From positions 6,854,478 to 6,918,477 of the forward strand of contig JBBCBC010000030.1 in NCBI GenBank assembly GCA_037126765.1: DNA of 64,000 nt, written 5' to 3'. Under the pieces are notes generated by a model. That model worked only from the letters and a program-made list of their open reading frames with translations, did no database searches and was not told the origin of the DNA. This document shows positions 46,454 to 56,451 of the stretch, piece by piece. The stretch's first letter is position 1. Each line of letters opens with the position of its first letter. The stretch is from Stenogyne calaminthoides. Lineage: Eukaryota > Streptophyta > Magnoliopsida > Lamiales > Lamiaceae. The translations under genes and the position numbers were made by a program.

Positions 46454-47066
46454 TGCCCGGTTTATAACTTCCGGCCAACAAATAAAAATTAAATGGAGAT
46501 GGAAATGGATGATCAACGTAACGAAATAACACTTAAGTTTGATTACCCAGTTCGTCTTTTAATTAAGACTACGTCTGGGGGCGCCCAAGCCAGGAATATT
46601 TTATTACTCTTTATCTGCCTAATAATCTAAGATTGCTCTCCCTTTACAATGAATAGCATATGAAATATATATAGACAAAGAATTAGGTTAGAGATCTTCG
46701 CGGACTTCTTCCGTGGGCATGCTAGGCTTCCCGCCGCCAAGGTTAGGGTTTCCCGGTTTAGTCCGCGATTCTCACTCCCGGATACGCATACCATGTTTAT
46801 ACTCCGCAATATCCGCACCGCTAACTGACCATATCTCTTCCATATTTATCCCTTAGCCGACTTCGGGCCGAAGTCGCCTCCAACCTGTGCGATCTTCCAA
46901 GTAGCCAAGTCGCCATACGATCTTCACACTAATCCAAGTCGCCTCGCGACTTGCGTAATCTTTTAAATCGCCTCGCGGCCTACACGGCCCGATTGAAATC
47001 GTCCCTAATGACAAATATACGGTGAAGAGTCGCCGCAATTAATTTGGATTATTTCATGTTACAACA
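46454..47066 (-). repeat. Right LTR (5' LTR of the gypsy element)
   Basis: 613 bp from TGCCCGG to TTACAACA. Compared with the left LTR there are roughly 25 substitutions and three indels, including a GAAAAT deletion and an AGCCAAGT insertion. Host DNA from exon 1 of copy 3 starts at the very next base. Confidence 0.9.
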
Positions 47067-47290
47067 ATGTGGTTTGGGGATCTCATTGATACCAGACACC
47101 TTCCTGGGTCAGATAGTAAGCAGAACGTCTATATTCGTGTACCAGTTTCAGAACAAGTTGATGGTAAGAACTGCACATAATCTCATTACTTTTATAATAA
47201 GAAATTAATTTTTTGTAGTCCTGTAACTTTGCATCAGTTTTGAAATTGGTCCCGACTATTTTTTATTTTGATTCTCTAAGTTTTCAAATT
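47067..47290 (+). repeat. Right copy of the 223-bp direct repeat (exon 1 tail and intron 1)
   Basis: A second copy of 36860-37082, including the last 97 bases of exon 1 and the donor GATG|GTAAGA. It then continues into the rest of intron 1. It lacks an acceptor site of its own at the LTR junction, so it should be skipped unless a cryptic acceptor in the LTR is used. Confidence 0.9.
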
Positions 47291-47876
47291 TCTTGAAAAA
47301 ATTGATCATTTAATATGCTGCAGCAGGTTACCAAACAGGTAACCACCACATTTGTAATTATTTTAATTTTTCCTTTAATTTCAAAACGCCACCTGGACTT
47401 TTTTAATCCTATTAATTTTGGGTCGGGTTTAAAGACAACCTGAATGTATAAAGACAAAGCGAAGGAGGTCGTTTTATCGAGTCTCAACTAGCCCGAAAAT
47501 CCAAAAATAAACCAAATACACGAAAACCACACTTCCTCCCTAAAAAAATACGCAAAAAAGTCCTGACCCAAAATTATTATGATTAAAAAAGTTTAAGTGG
47601 CATTTCAAAATTAAAGGAAAAAAATAATTACACATGTGGAGGTTACCTATTTGGTGACATGCTGGATCAGGTTAAAAGACCAATTTTAAAAAAATTGAAA
47701 ACTTACTAGACCAAAATCAAAAAATCCAAATTATAGGGATCAATTTCTAAATGAAGCAAAGTTAATGAACTTCAAAAAATTTAATGACTGAACTATAGAC
47801 ACCTGTTTTTATTTTTAGCCTTTAACAGAGTCCAGTCTGTATGTTCCTTTCTCACCTCTAGTGTTTGTACTTGTAG
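47291..47876 (+). other. Remaining intron 1 of copy 3
   Basis: Non-coding intron sequence up to the acceptor TACTTGTAG. Its length exceeds intron 1 of copies 1, 2 and 4, and it contains an imperfect inverted repeat (AAACGCCACCTGGAC near 47385 against TTTAAGTGGCATTTC near 47592), perhaps an eroded MITE. Confidence 0.5.
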
Positions 47877-49483
47877 ATTCAAGCCATGACTTAAAGAGAG
47901 AAATGAAAAAGCCTACAAGACAAATATTGATATCAATTGCTTCTGGAGTTATTGTCTCAGGGTTTATAAATGGAGGCATTTTTATGATGAGACGACCAAA
48001 GAAGAAAGGTAACCAATCCAAATTTTGCAATTAAGGATTTATTGTTAAACTTTTATAAACATTCAAGCAGGATTGAACACTTTATATATATTCTATTTCT
48101 CCATGTACAGCCATAAAAGATTATAATGAGGATTTAGAGATACCTTTGCTCAACTTTGCAACTATTGTGGCTGCAACGAACAACTTCTCCAGGGAAAACA
48201 TAATCGGAGAAGGTGGTTTTGGTCCTGTTTACAAGGTAACATACTGCATGAGAGTGAAACAAAAGACAAACATTCTGACTCTTAATTTGACATGCATAAG
48301 CAGGGCATTTTACCATCAAAAGAAAAAATAGCCGTTAAAAGATTGTCAAGAACTTCAGGACAGGGTCTTGAAGAGTTCAAAAATGAAGCAACATTAATTG
48401 CCAAACTTCAACATACAAACCTTGTTAGACTTTTAGGATGTTGCATTGAAGGAGAAGAAAGGATGCTAATCTACGAATTCATGCACAATAAAAGCTTGGA
48501 CTATTTTGTTTTCGGTACTGCCTAATATTATCTTTCCTTTTTATGTTTTGTTTGGGAACCTCTTTTTATTTTTGTCGAATTCTAGAGTGCTTTGCCGTCA
48601 TAACAAATCATTTATATGCAGATGAGAATCAAAAGAAACATCTGACATGGCCTAATCGCTTCGACGTTATCATGGGAATTGCTAGAGGACTACTCTATCT
48701 CCATCATGATTCCAGATTAAAGATAATACATAGGGATTTCAAAACAAGCAACATTTTACTAGATGGAAATTTAAATCCAAAAATATCTGACTTTGGCCTA
48801 GCAAGAACTTTTGGAGAGGATAAACCTGCATCAAACACAAAGAAAGTTGTTGGGACTTAGTAAGCTCGGCTTCTTATTTTTTTCTATACCTAATTCATGA
48901 AATTAGTTTAGATTTCCCTTGAGATCTTACAAGTTTTGACCAATAATTTATGCAGTGGCTATATGGCTCCAGAATACGTAATTAGTGGGAAATTTTCAGT
49001 GAAGTCCGACGTCTTTAGTTTGGGAGTGGTATTGTTGGAGATAGTGAGTGGAAAGAAGAACAGGGGCTTTGAAAGCAGCGATGATTATCGTCACAGTCTC
49101 TTGGGACATGTATTATACTTTTGCATATGTTTTTTTGTTGGTTATACAGAAATGCTTAAACTAACAATGTTGTTGTAACTTTGATTTAGGCATGGTTGCT
49201 ATGGAAAGAAAACAGGGCTATGGAGCTGATGGATGAATGTTTGAATGGTACATGTATCGAAAGTGAAGTGAAGAGATGCATACATGTTGGATTGTTATGC
49301 GTTCAAAAATTTGCGGAAGATAGGCCAGTGATGTCATCGGTGTTTTTCATGTTGGGAACAGATGAAGCAATTCTGCCAGAACCCAAAGAGCCTGCCTTTT
49401 TCATCTCCGAAAGAAGTAGCATATCATCAAGTCTCATCTCCCAGAGAAATACGATCACAATTTCTGATCTGGAGGCCAGATGA
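47877..49483 (+). CDS. S-domain receptor-like kinase copy 3, exons 2-7 (membrane anchor and kinase)
   Basis: Continuation of the gene starting at 35657. Exons: 47877-48008 (membrane segment ILISIASGVIVSGFI), 48111-48235 (IGEGGFGPVYK glycine loop), 48304-48514 (AVKRL lysine, ECC-helix Glu region), 48622-48859 (HRDFKTSN catalytic loop, SDFGLAR), 48956-49109 (GYMAPEY activation-loop end), 49190-49483 (C-lobe). Phases are 1,1,0,1,2,0, identical to the other copies, and no stop intervenes. Serine/threonine kinase activity is predicted from the complete K, D and DFG residues. The catalytic loop has Phe instead of the usual Leu (HRDL). Exons 5-7 and the 3' flank are nearly identical to copy 2, unlike exons 1-4. 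Whether the gene is expressed depends on splicing out a 10.9-kb intron 1. Confidence 0.88.
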
Positions 49484-49757
49484 GGAGGTCTCTAACATGT
49501 TTCAAATTTGTGATTTGTAAGCCTACTATAGTTTTAGAACAAAAGAAATCAACGTAACAAAGTTATATTTTTAAAAGAATATTCTGTGTCAAAGATAAAC
49601 TCAAATGCATTATCAATTCTAGTGTCTAAGTTTGTTTAATTGACGCTTGAATCTTGATGGCAGAAACAATTTCCCTTTTATAATCTGATTGGGAAATGTC
49701 GAATGTTGTGAGAATCAAATGGTGGGCTCGGAGTTGGTTCGTAAAGAAGATGGAATT
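49484..49757 (+). pseudogene. 3' flank of copy 3 with 5'-leader relic
   Basis: Nearly identical to the flank of copy 2 (22935-23206), including the CAGAAACAATTTCCC leader relic at about 49659-49705. It ends in GATGGAATT, which is the target duplication of the next element. Confidence 0.55.
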
Positions 49758-51348
49758 GACTCAGGTTACTCGCACCGATCTTTTTAGTAAATACACCTTC
49801 TGAATTAGTACACCATTTATACGATGAATACATTTCTCCTGATTTTTCCAAAATGCCAAATGTTTATACCTTCTTCACACACGCGTTCTCTCCTATTCAG
49901 TTTTCACAAAAAACTTGACACACCCCGAACCGACGACCACCACCACAACATCGTTCGCCACACCGCCACTACTGCTTGCCCACAACTACTGTCATTTTAG
50001 GGTATATGATTTGGGAATGAATTTTAAATTTTTTGGATATTGAGAATTCTAAGTTAAGTTTTGGTAAAAATATTATGTGTTAAATGTGATTTTGTGTACA
50101 ATTGAGATTTAATAGTTTAACTTGTGCAAATGTGTGGTAGTTTAAATAAAAAAAAAAAAAATCTGGGTTGTGGAGATTTTGAGTAAAATGTGCGATCGGT
50201 GGTGTTTTTGAGTAAAATGGACGATCAGAACTTGTATTCCGAAAGTCATGCAAAATTTTGATTTTTTCCCGAAATATGTGTACTTCTTCGTAATTTCTTT
50301 CCGAAATTTAGTGTGATTTTAGAGGAAAAAAAAACCAAACAGAAGCGAAAATGGTTAAAAAAAATGTCTTAAGACATAAACTCGGAAAAAACTTTCGAAA
50401 AGGTAAATTTTTGAAAATTATTTCAGAGATTTTGAACAATTTTTGGAAAATCAGGTCCGTAAATTGCATGATCGCGAAAAAAAATGCACGAGAGGCAGGT
50501 TGATCAACGTTTTGTGCAATTATTCGAGGGAAGAGAGTGGTGTATTTACTAATAACCAAGGATGCAAAAATCGGGCTAGACGGCCGCCAACCGCCTCCAT
50601 TTATCCAAAATCGGCCTAAAAAATTATTTTTCCCTCCGAGCGGTGCCTAGCCGGCCAAAATCGGCCTCTGTAACTTTTAATTTAAACAAAAAAAATCAAA
50701 CAGAATTGTGAAATTGGAGAAGAGAGAACCAGATCGGTCATGTTGTCGTTTAGGCTTACCGGCCAAGACACCCGTCTTCTCCAACCTCGGAATTTTAAAC
50801 ACGCTTCCCGCAGAGTAGCCGTCGCCCGCTCCCCGGCACGCCCGCCCAATGTGTTCATCTTGCTCAGTCCCGTCTTCGAATTTCGAAATGATTTGGGCGG
50901 CGATTTTGTGATCTATGGTGCTACAATTAGGGATTTCTTGAATGTGAAGGAGATTGGGACTTCAATTTCCCTCCATGAAAGACAAAGACTTGAATGTGGA
51001 GGAGATTAGGGCTTCAATTTTCAATTATTGGGCTTTGTTCTAATATAAATAGGCCCAGTTATTTGAACCAGGAAATAGAATACGTTATTTAGGCCCAGTA
51101 ACATGCCTGCTCTTTTTTTCCTTAATTAAAAAAAAGAAAAAGTTGGGGGGGGACAATTCTAGGCGGTCTAGGCGCTAGGTGACCAAAAAACATTCAACTA
51201 TCGATTTTCGACTTCTGTACCCTTATTAATAACAGCGAGGAAGAAAAACTACAAAAAGGACTATTCTGGCATTTCATGTGTCTATTCTTCAAAAAATAAT
51301 GAAAGAGAGATGTATTTATCAAAAAGATTGGTGCGAGTAACCTGAGTT
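49758..51348. mobile_element. Mutator-like (MULE-type) non-autonomous element
   Basis: The 9-bp target duplication GATGGAATT is perfect (49749-49757 and 51349-51357). Terminal inverted repeats of about 38 bases begin GACTCAGGTTACTCGCACC on the left and AACTCAGGTTACTCGCACC on the right, reading inward. The paralogous site after copy 2 (about 23197-23205) is uninterrupted, a natural empty site. Inside, 50555-51180 holds a segment whose ends carry GGCGGTCTAGGCGC / CGGGCTAGACGGCCGCC blocks, perhaps another nested element. No transposase was recognised. Confidence 0.8.
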
Positions 51349-51357
51349 GATGGAATT

Positions 51358-52902
51358 AGGTTACAATTTAATTGGGCCTTTTTTATTATTTCACATTTAG
51401 GCCCGTTAATCTTTTATTTGGGCCCTTGTTATATATGTTTTTTAGGGCCCCCGGATCACCCACCCGATTTTTAGACACTAAAGTGATACACCTTCATGAA
51501 CTATCTATTATAGTACTATTTTTTGATAAATCCATCGAATTTTGAAATTCCACAAAAATTTGCTGAAAAATATATCAAATGTCAAATGTAGCATATCTAC
51601 ACAATTTTGGCAAATATACGAAACAATGAACAATTTTCAACAAATTAGGCAAAAATCAAAAGTCACGAAAATTTGAAAAAAAAAAATCACCGTACTTGCT
51701 TTTGTCCTTCAAAATCTCGAACCGAGGTGGTACTTGCTTTTGTCCTTCAAAATCTCGAACCGAGGTGGTGGAGTACGCGAGTGGTGGTGAAATGATTGTT
51801 TTCAATACATCATAGGAAACACCATTAAATGCTGGAAAAAATAGAGTGAGTGTCACTTCTATAGATCTATCATTTTGAATAAGAAAAATGTATTCCCTCC
51901 GTCCCATTTAAAGTTGCACACTTTTCATTTTGATCCGTCTCATTTGAAGTTACACACCCTAAATATGAAAAAAAAAAATTTATAATCTTCATCCCACAAT
52001 ATCTACCCTCACAATCTCCACCCTCCATCTCTTTTGAAAAGTCAACAAAACACAAAAAAAATCATTTTTTCTTAATATTTGTGTCAATCACAGTGTGAAG
52101 CCTCGTATGGGAAGGAGGGAGTATATCATTTAATTATTGCACTAAAATAATAAAAAAATTAAATTTGTGTATCTCCTAAAATTGCTGACCCTTTTTAGGT
52201 TTAAAATTTAAATAGGAACTTTTATTTAATTTTCCCATGGTCAACTTGTGGTTGAGGCGGCGCAACTTGTGGTTGAGGCGGCGCCAATAGAACATTTATG
52301 TCACATCGCATTGTCTCCTCATATCTATTTTTGTCAAAAAAAAAATTGAAAATACCAATAAAACTCTAAATAATTTTTTAAATTAAAAAAATGATACTAA
52401 ATTAATATAAGAAAATTAAAATTTGAGTAATTTTAAGAAAAACTATAAATATAAAATCTGATAATAATTTTCTTAAAAGTGATAAATATCTTTAACAAGT
52501 ATAAACTACTCCCACGACAATGTTGGATATTCAAAGAATCAAAACTACTATTCACAATACACAATAATGTACTTCCATGAATGCGATGTTGACAGAATTG
52601 AATATTCAAAAGAATCAAAACTAACAATAATGAAGTTCCATCCCTGCAATTATTGTTCTAATCTTTTTTTTTTTTTAAGACTCAGTTACCGATTAATTTT
52701 GGGAACATATTCAATTGTCTAGTAACGGAAACCCCATTTGAAGCTAGATTTTAGAAATTTTAAACATGAAAATCTAAAGAGAAGCATACATCTATATCCC
52801 AAGGCTACACCACCAAAATTGGGGGCAAATTAACGCTTTAATCTATCTAACACTTTGGTAATTTTCATTTAATTTGTTTAACAAACACTGAGATCAAATC
52901 CG
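51358..52902. repeat. Intergenic segment paralogous to 24.5-28.3 kb
   Basis: Carries the same ordered blocks as the region after copy 2 but without the hAT-like insertions found there. A roughly 40-base piece (GTACTTGCTTTTGTCCTTC onward) is duplicated in tandem near 51690-51770, and GCGGCGCAACTTGTGGTTGA is duplicated near 52250. No gene is supported. Confidence 0.55.
51891..52123. mobile_element. Stowaway MITE
   Basis: Starts ATTCCCTCCGTCCCATTTAA and ends GTATGGGAAGGAGGGAG, flanked by TA. The paralogous position near 24894 has only a (TA)n run. About 230 bp and non-coding. Confidence 0.7.
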
Positions 52903-52960
52903 AGCACACTGCTTCTTTCCATAAGTTTATGAAATTACCCCCTGGAGTTGACATCACCAC
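52903..52960 (+). pseudogene. Receptor signal-peptide relic
   Basis: GAGCACACTGCTTCTTTCC and a TTTATGAAATTACCC stretch match the signal-peptide codons of copy 1 and the relic at 29250-29320. Homology is lost after about 60 bases. Confidence 0.55.
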
Positions 52961-53282
52961 ATGTCTACAGTGCAATACGGTGTTGTACAACACTGATCTA
53001 AATAAAAATTGTAAAACTAAATCAAGATCCGAATAATTATAAGAAAATATATAAATAAAATCTGATAATTTTCTCCCTAAATAATAAATATCAATCTTTA
53101 AAAGTACAAACTACAATAATAAAGGGAAAATATTTGTGAAGCCGACACTTACAAATTACAATAATGTAGTTCATCAATGCGACAATGACATGGCTGACTA
53201 TTCAACACTAAACAATAATGTAGTTCAAAAGAAGAATAACTAATCACTTTGATCAACAGAAGAAACAATTTCCCATTTGAAA
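52961..53282. promoter_or_regulatory. Upstream region and leader of copy 4
   Basis: The 160 bases before the ATG are shared with the relic at 34973-35098 (GCGACAATGACATGGCTGA, then a TTTGATCAACAGAAGAAAC stretch). This conserved leader is also seen in shorter form before copies 1-3 (TTGATCAACAGCA/GGATCAACAGCAGA). A TATA box could not be assigned. Confidence 0.4.
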
Positions 53283-56200
53283 ATGGCGCAGTCCCTTCTC
53301 ATTACAATTCTCATCACACTGCTTATTTCCTTTAAATTATCCTTTGGATTAGATATACTCCTGCCAAACCAAACTATTTCTTTGGGCCAAACTTTGATTT
53401 CTCATAACCAAGATTATGAGATGGGTTTTTTCTCCCCCGGAAAGTCACAAAATAGATTTCTGGGAATATGGTACAAAAACACCCCAGATGTTGTAGTTTG
53501 GGTTGCTAATAGGAACAATCTCATCTCCGATTCACACGGTGTTACCTTTTCTATTTCTGGAAATGGAACTCTCGTGATCATTACAAATGGAAGCATTATC
53601 TGGTCAGCAAATCCATCAGGGGCGGCATCAAATCCAATTTTGCAGCTCCAAGATAATGGGAACCTGGTTCTTGTAAACGAGACTACGGAAGAAAGTTCAT
53701 CAAAGAGGTACTTATGGCAGAGTTTTGATTACCCAACTGACACCTTAATATCAGGAATGAAGTATGTTGATGACGTTGATGCTGGTGTGGTGAAGCATTT
53801 GACAGCATGGAGAAATTTGGATGACCCTTCTCCTGGAGATTTTGTAACCGGGATTGAGAATCGGGGCTTGCCTGAGACGGTGATTTACAGAGGGAAAACG
53901 AAAACATTCCGAAATGGAAAGTGGAATGGGCTTTACTTCGGTGGATATCCACGAGTTCCCAGTGAATTCTTTAAACCAAAACTGGTTTTCAGAGGAGAGA
54001 GGTTGATATCTTTAAAAATACATCATCCTAGTGGAACAATGCTAAGAAGAACAAAACTAGAAACATCTGGTAAAGTCTGCATTTATACCATGAATGCAAG
54101 AAAAGATAAGTGGAATCTTGTTTTCACAATTCCAGGAGACCAATGCGACGAATATGGTCTATGTGGTCCTAATGGTATTTGCAGCTTTGAAAAGCCGATG
54201 CCATGCCAGTGTTTAAAGGGATTTGCCCCTAGACATCCAAACGAGTGGGAGCTTCAAGATTGGTCCAGTGGATGCAGTAGAATCACACCGTTGAATTGCA
54301 AGGGCGGTGATGGTTTTCAAGAGTTTAGAGGGGTGAAGTATCCTGATATGTTAAAGTTTTGGTTAAACTTTAGCATGAGCATCGACGAATGCAGAGCAGA
54401 GTGCATAAAAAACTGCAGCTGCACCGCATATGCTAATCCATACATAACCAATGGAGGCATCGGTTGCGTTATGTGGTTTGGGGATCTCATCGATACCAGA
54501 GACCTTCCTGGAGCAGATAGTAAGCAGAACATCTACGTTCGCATACCAGTTTCAGAACTAGATTATTGTAAGTGCTAATGCAATTATATCCACTATTTGT
54601 ACAATAAATTGCAAATTTTAAGTACGTAACGTACCTCATTTTTATGTGAAAATAAAAGACCACTAAGCACAAGAAATAGAAAGTAGAAAATAAGATTCTA
54701 TTTTAGGCTTGAACAAAATCCAGTCTTTATGTCCTTTCTTACCATAAGTGTAAGCTGGTCTTTCTCCTTGTAGATTCTATCTCTGACTTGGAGAAAGAGA
54801 AGAAAATGCCTACAAGACTAATATTCATATCAATTGCTAGTGGGATTATTCTCTCAGGGTTTATTAATGGAAGTATTTTTATGCTGAGAAGACCAAAGGA
54901 GAAAGGTAATAAATCTCAACTTTTGTTAACATTCAATGAAGCAGAACTTGAAGCATTATATTATGTTTTGCTTTGTCACAGCCTTAAAAAAGAATGATGA
55001 GGATCTGGAATTACCTCTACTCAAGTTTGCAACTATTGTGGCTGCAACTAACAATTTCTCCAAGGAAAACATGATCGGTGAAGGTGGTTTCGGTCCCGTT
55101 TACAAGGTAGCATACTGCATGAGAATGCCTATGGTGAAACAAATAAAGGCAAATATTTTGACTCTTTTTATTTGACAATTGACATGCATGATCAGGGCAT
55201 TTTACCATCAAAAGAAGAAATTGCAATTAAAAGACTGTCAAGAACTTCGGGACAAGGTCTTGAGGAATTCAAAAATGAAGCCACCTTGATTGCCAAACTT
55301 CAACATAAAAATCTTGTTAGACTTTTATGGTGTTGCATTGAAGGAGAAGAAAGAATACTAATATATGAGTACCTGCAGAATAAAAGCTTGGATTATTTTG
55401 TTTTTGGTACAACCTAAGATTACCTTGTTCTGTTATTTTTTTGGGAAATCTCTTTTTAATCCTACATAATCTTAAGAAAGCTTCAGTCTCATAACAAATC
55501 ATTATGTGCAGATCAAAATCAAAGGAAACTTTTGACATGGCCTAACCGCTACAACATTATCATGGGAATTGCTAGAGGACTGCTCTATCTCCATCATGAT
55601 TCAAGATTAAAGATTATCCATCGAGATCTCAAAACAAGCAACATTTTACTAGATGAAAATTTAAATCCAAAAATTTCAGACTTCGGCTTAGCAAGAACTT
55701 TTGGAGAGGACCAACCTTTAGTAAGAACTAAGAGAGTTGTTGGGACATAGTAAGTTTTTTACCTTTTTTCTAAATATTTTAATTCTCTAAATGATTAGTT
55801 TAGGATTTTCCAAATAGTAATATAACCAATAATTTAATGCAGTGGCTATATGGCTCCAGAATACGCTATAGCTGGAAAATTTTCTGTCAAGTCTGACATC
55901 TTCAGCATGGGGGTGGTATTGTTGGAGATAGTGAGTGGAGAAAAGAACAGGGGATTTGAACGCAGCGGCGATCATTTTCATAGCCTCTTGGGACATGTAT
56001 TTTTCCCTATCTCCAAATACTCCACACTATGTCTTTGATAATAGTTGATATTCAAGTGAAAAGTGTTGTTAAATAAATAATTAACAAACTTATGTTGTGG
56101 CTTTTGTGACAGGCATGGATGCTATGGAAAGAAAACAAGACTCTAGAGCTAATGGATGAGTGTTTAAAGGATACATTTGTGGAATCTGAAGTGAAAAGAT

Positions 56201-56451
56201 GCATCCATGTCGGATTATTATGTGTTCAGAAATTAGCAGACGATCGGCCAGCTATGTCATCTGTGCTTTTCATGTTAGGAAACAATGAAGCTATTTTGCC
56301 TGAACCCAAAGAGCCTGGTTTTTTCATCGGAAGATGTTCCACTCCTGAAAGAAGTAGCACATCACCAAGTCCGATGTCTGAGAGAAACACCATCACGATA
56401 ACTGATTTGGAGGCCAGATTAAGAGCTAGGCAACATTGTAAGGTTGTATAA
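53283..56451 (+). CDS. S-domain receptor-like kinase copy 4 (intact)
   Basis: Best candidate for a functional G-type lectin S-receptor-like serine/threonine kinase of the At4g27290-like group. Exons: 53283-54567, 54774-54905, 54982-55106, 55196-55406, 55512-55749, 55843-55996, 56113-56451, giving 827 residues with no stop. The chosen ATG matches GAAATGGCGCAG in copy 2. Layout: signal peptide 1-22, bulb lectin about 25-150, S-locus glycoprotein about 190-300, EGF-like (CDEYGLCGPNGIC), PAN (ECIKNCSCTA), membrane segment about 444-466, kinase about 500-775 with IGEGGFG, Lys526, canonical HRDLKTSN (Asp623), DFG 641-643 and APE 668-670. It keeps HRDL where copies 1-3 have HRDF. LLGCC is LLWCC here, and the C-terminus is 15 residues longer than in the others. 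Ligand unknown; roles in cell-surface perception are typical of the family. Confidence 0.92.

Larger units (their letters stand above)
37085..47066 (-). mobile_element. Ty3/gypsy LTR retrotransposon, Tat lineage, decayed
   Basis: A nearly 10-kb element transcribed on the - strand: right LTR (5'), gag, protease, RT, RNase H, integrase, a long 3' region and left LTR (3'). LTRs are about 610 bp with TG...CA ends and about 4% different. Pol order PR-RT-RH-INT places it in Ty3/gypsy. The gag zinc knuckle CHFHEQVDHYTSEC, the RT box YVDDIVVKS, the PPT GAGGGGCAAT and an antisense extra gene fit the Tat (Grande/Retand) lineage. Coding regions lie in several frames with stops, so it cannot move by itself. 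It sits in intron 1 of copy 3 in antisense orientation. Confidence 0.9.

Noticed and set aside
36860..47290. Reading the 223-bp repeat as a giant target-site duplication
   Set aside because: LTR-element integrases leave about 5 bp. The flanking 5-mers do not match, and the repeat begins and ends at different points on the two sides, so recombination explains it better.
11148..56451. Calling the cluster a self-incompatibility S-locus
   Set aside because: S-domain kinases are common outside S-loci. No pollen-side ligand gene (SCR-type cysteine-rich peptide) was seen, and the kinases resemble the At4g27290 group.
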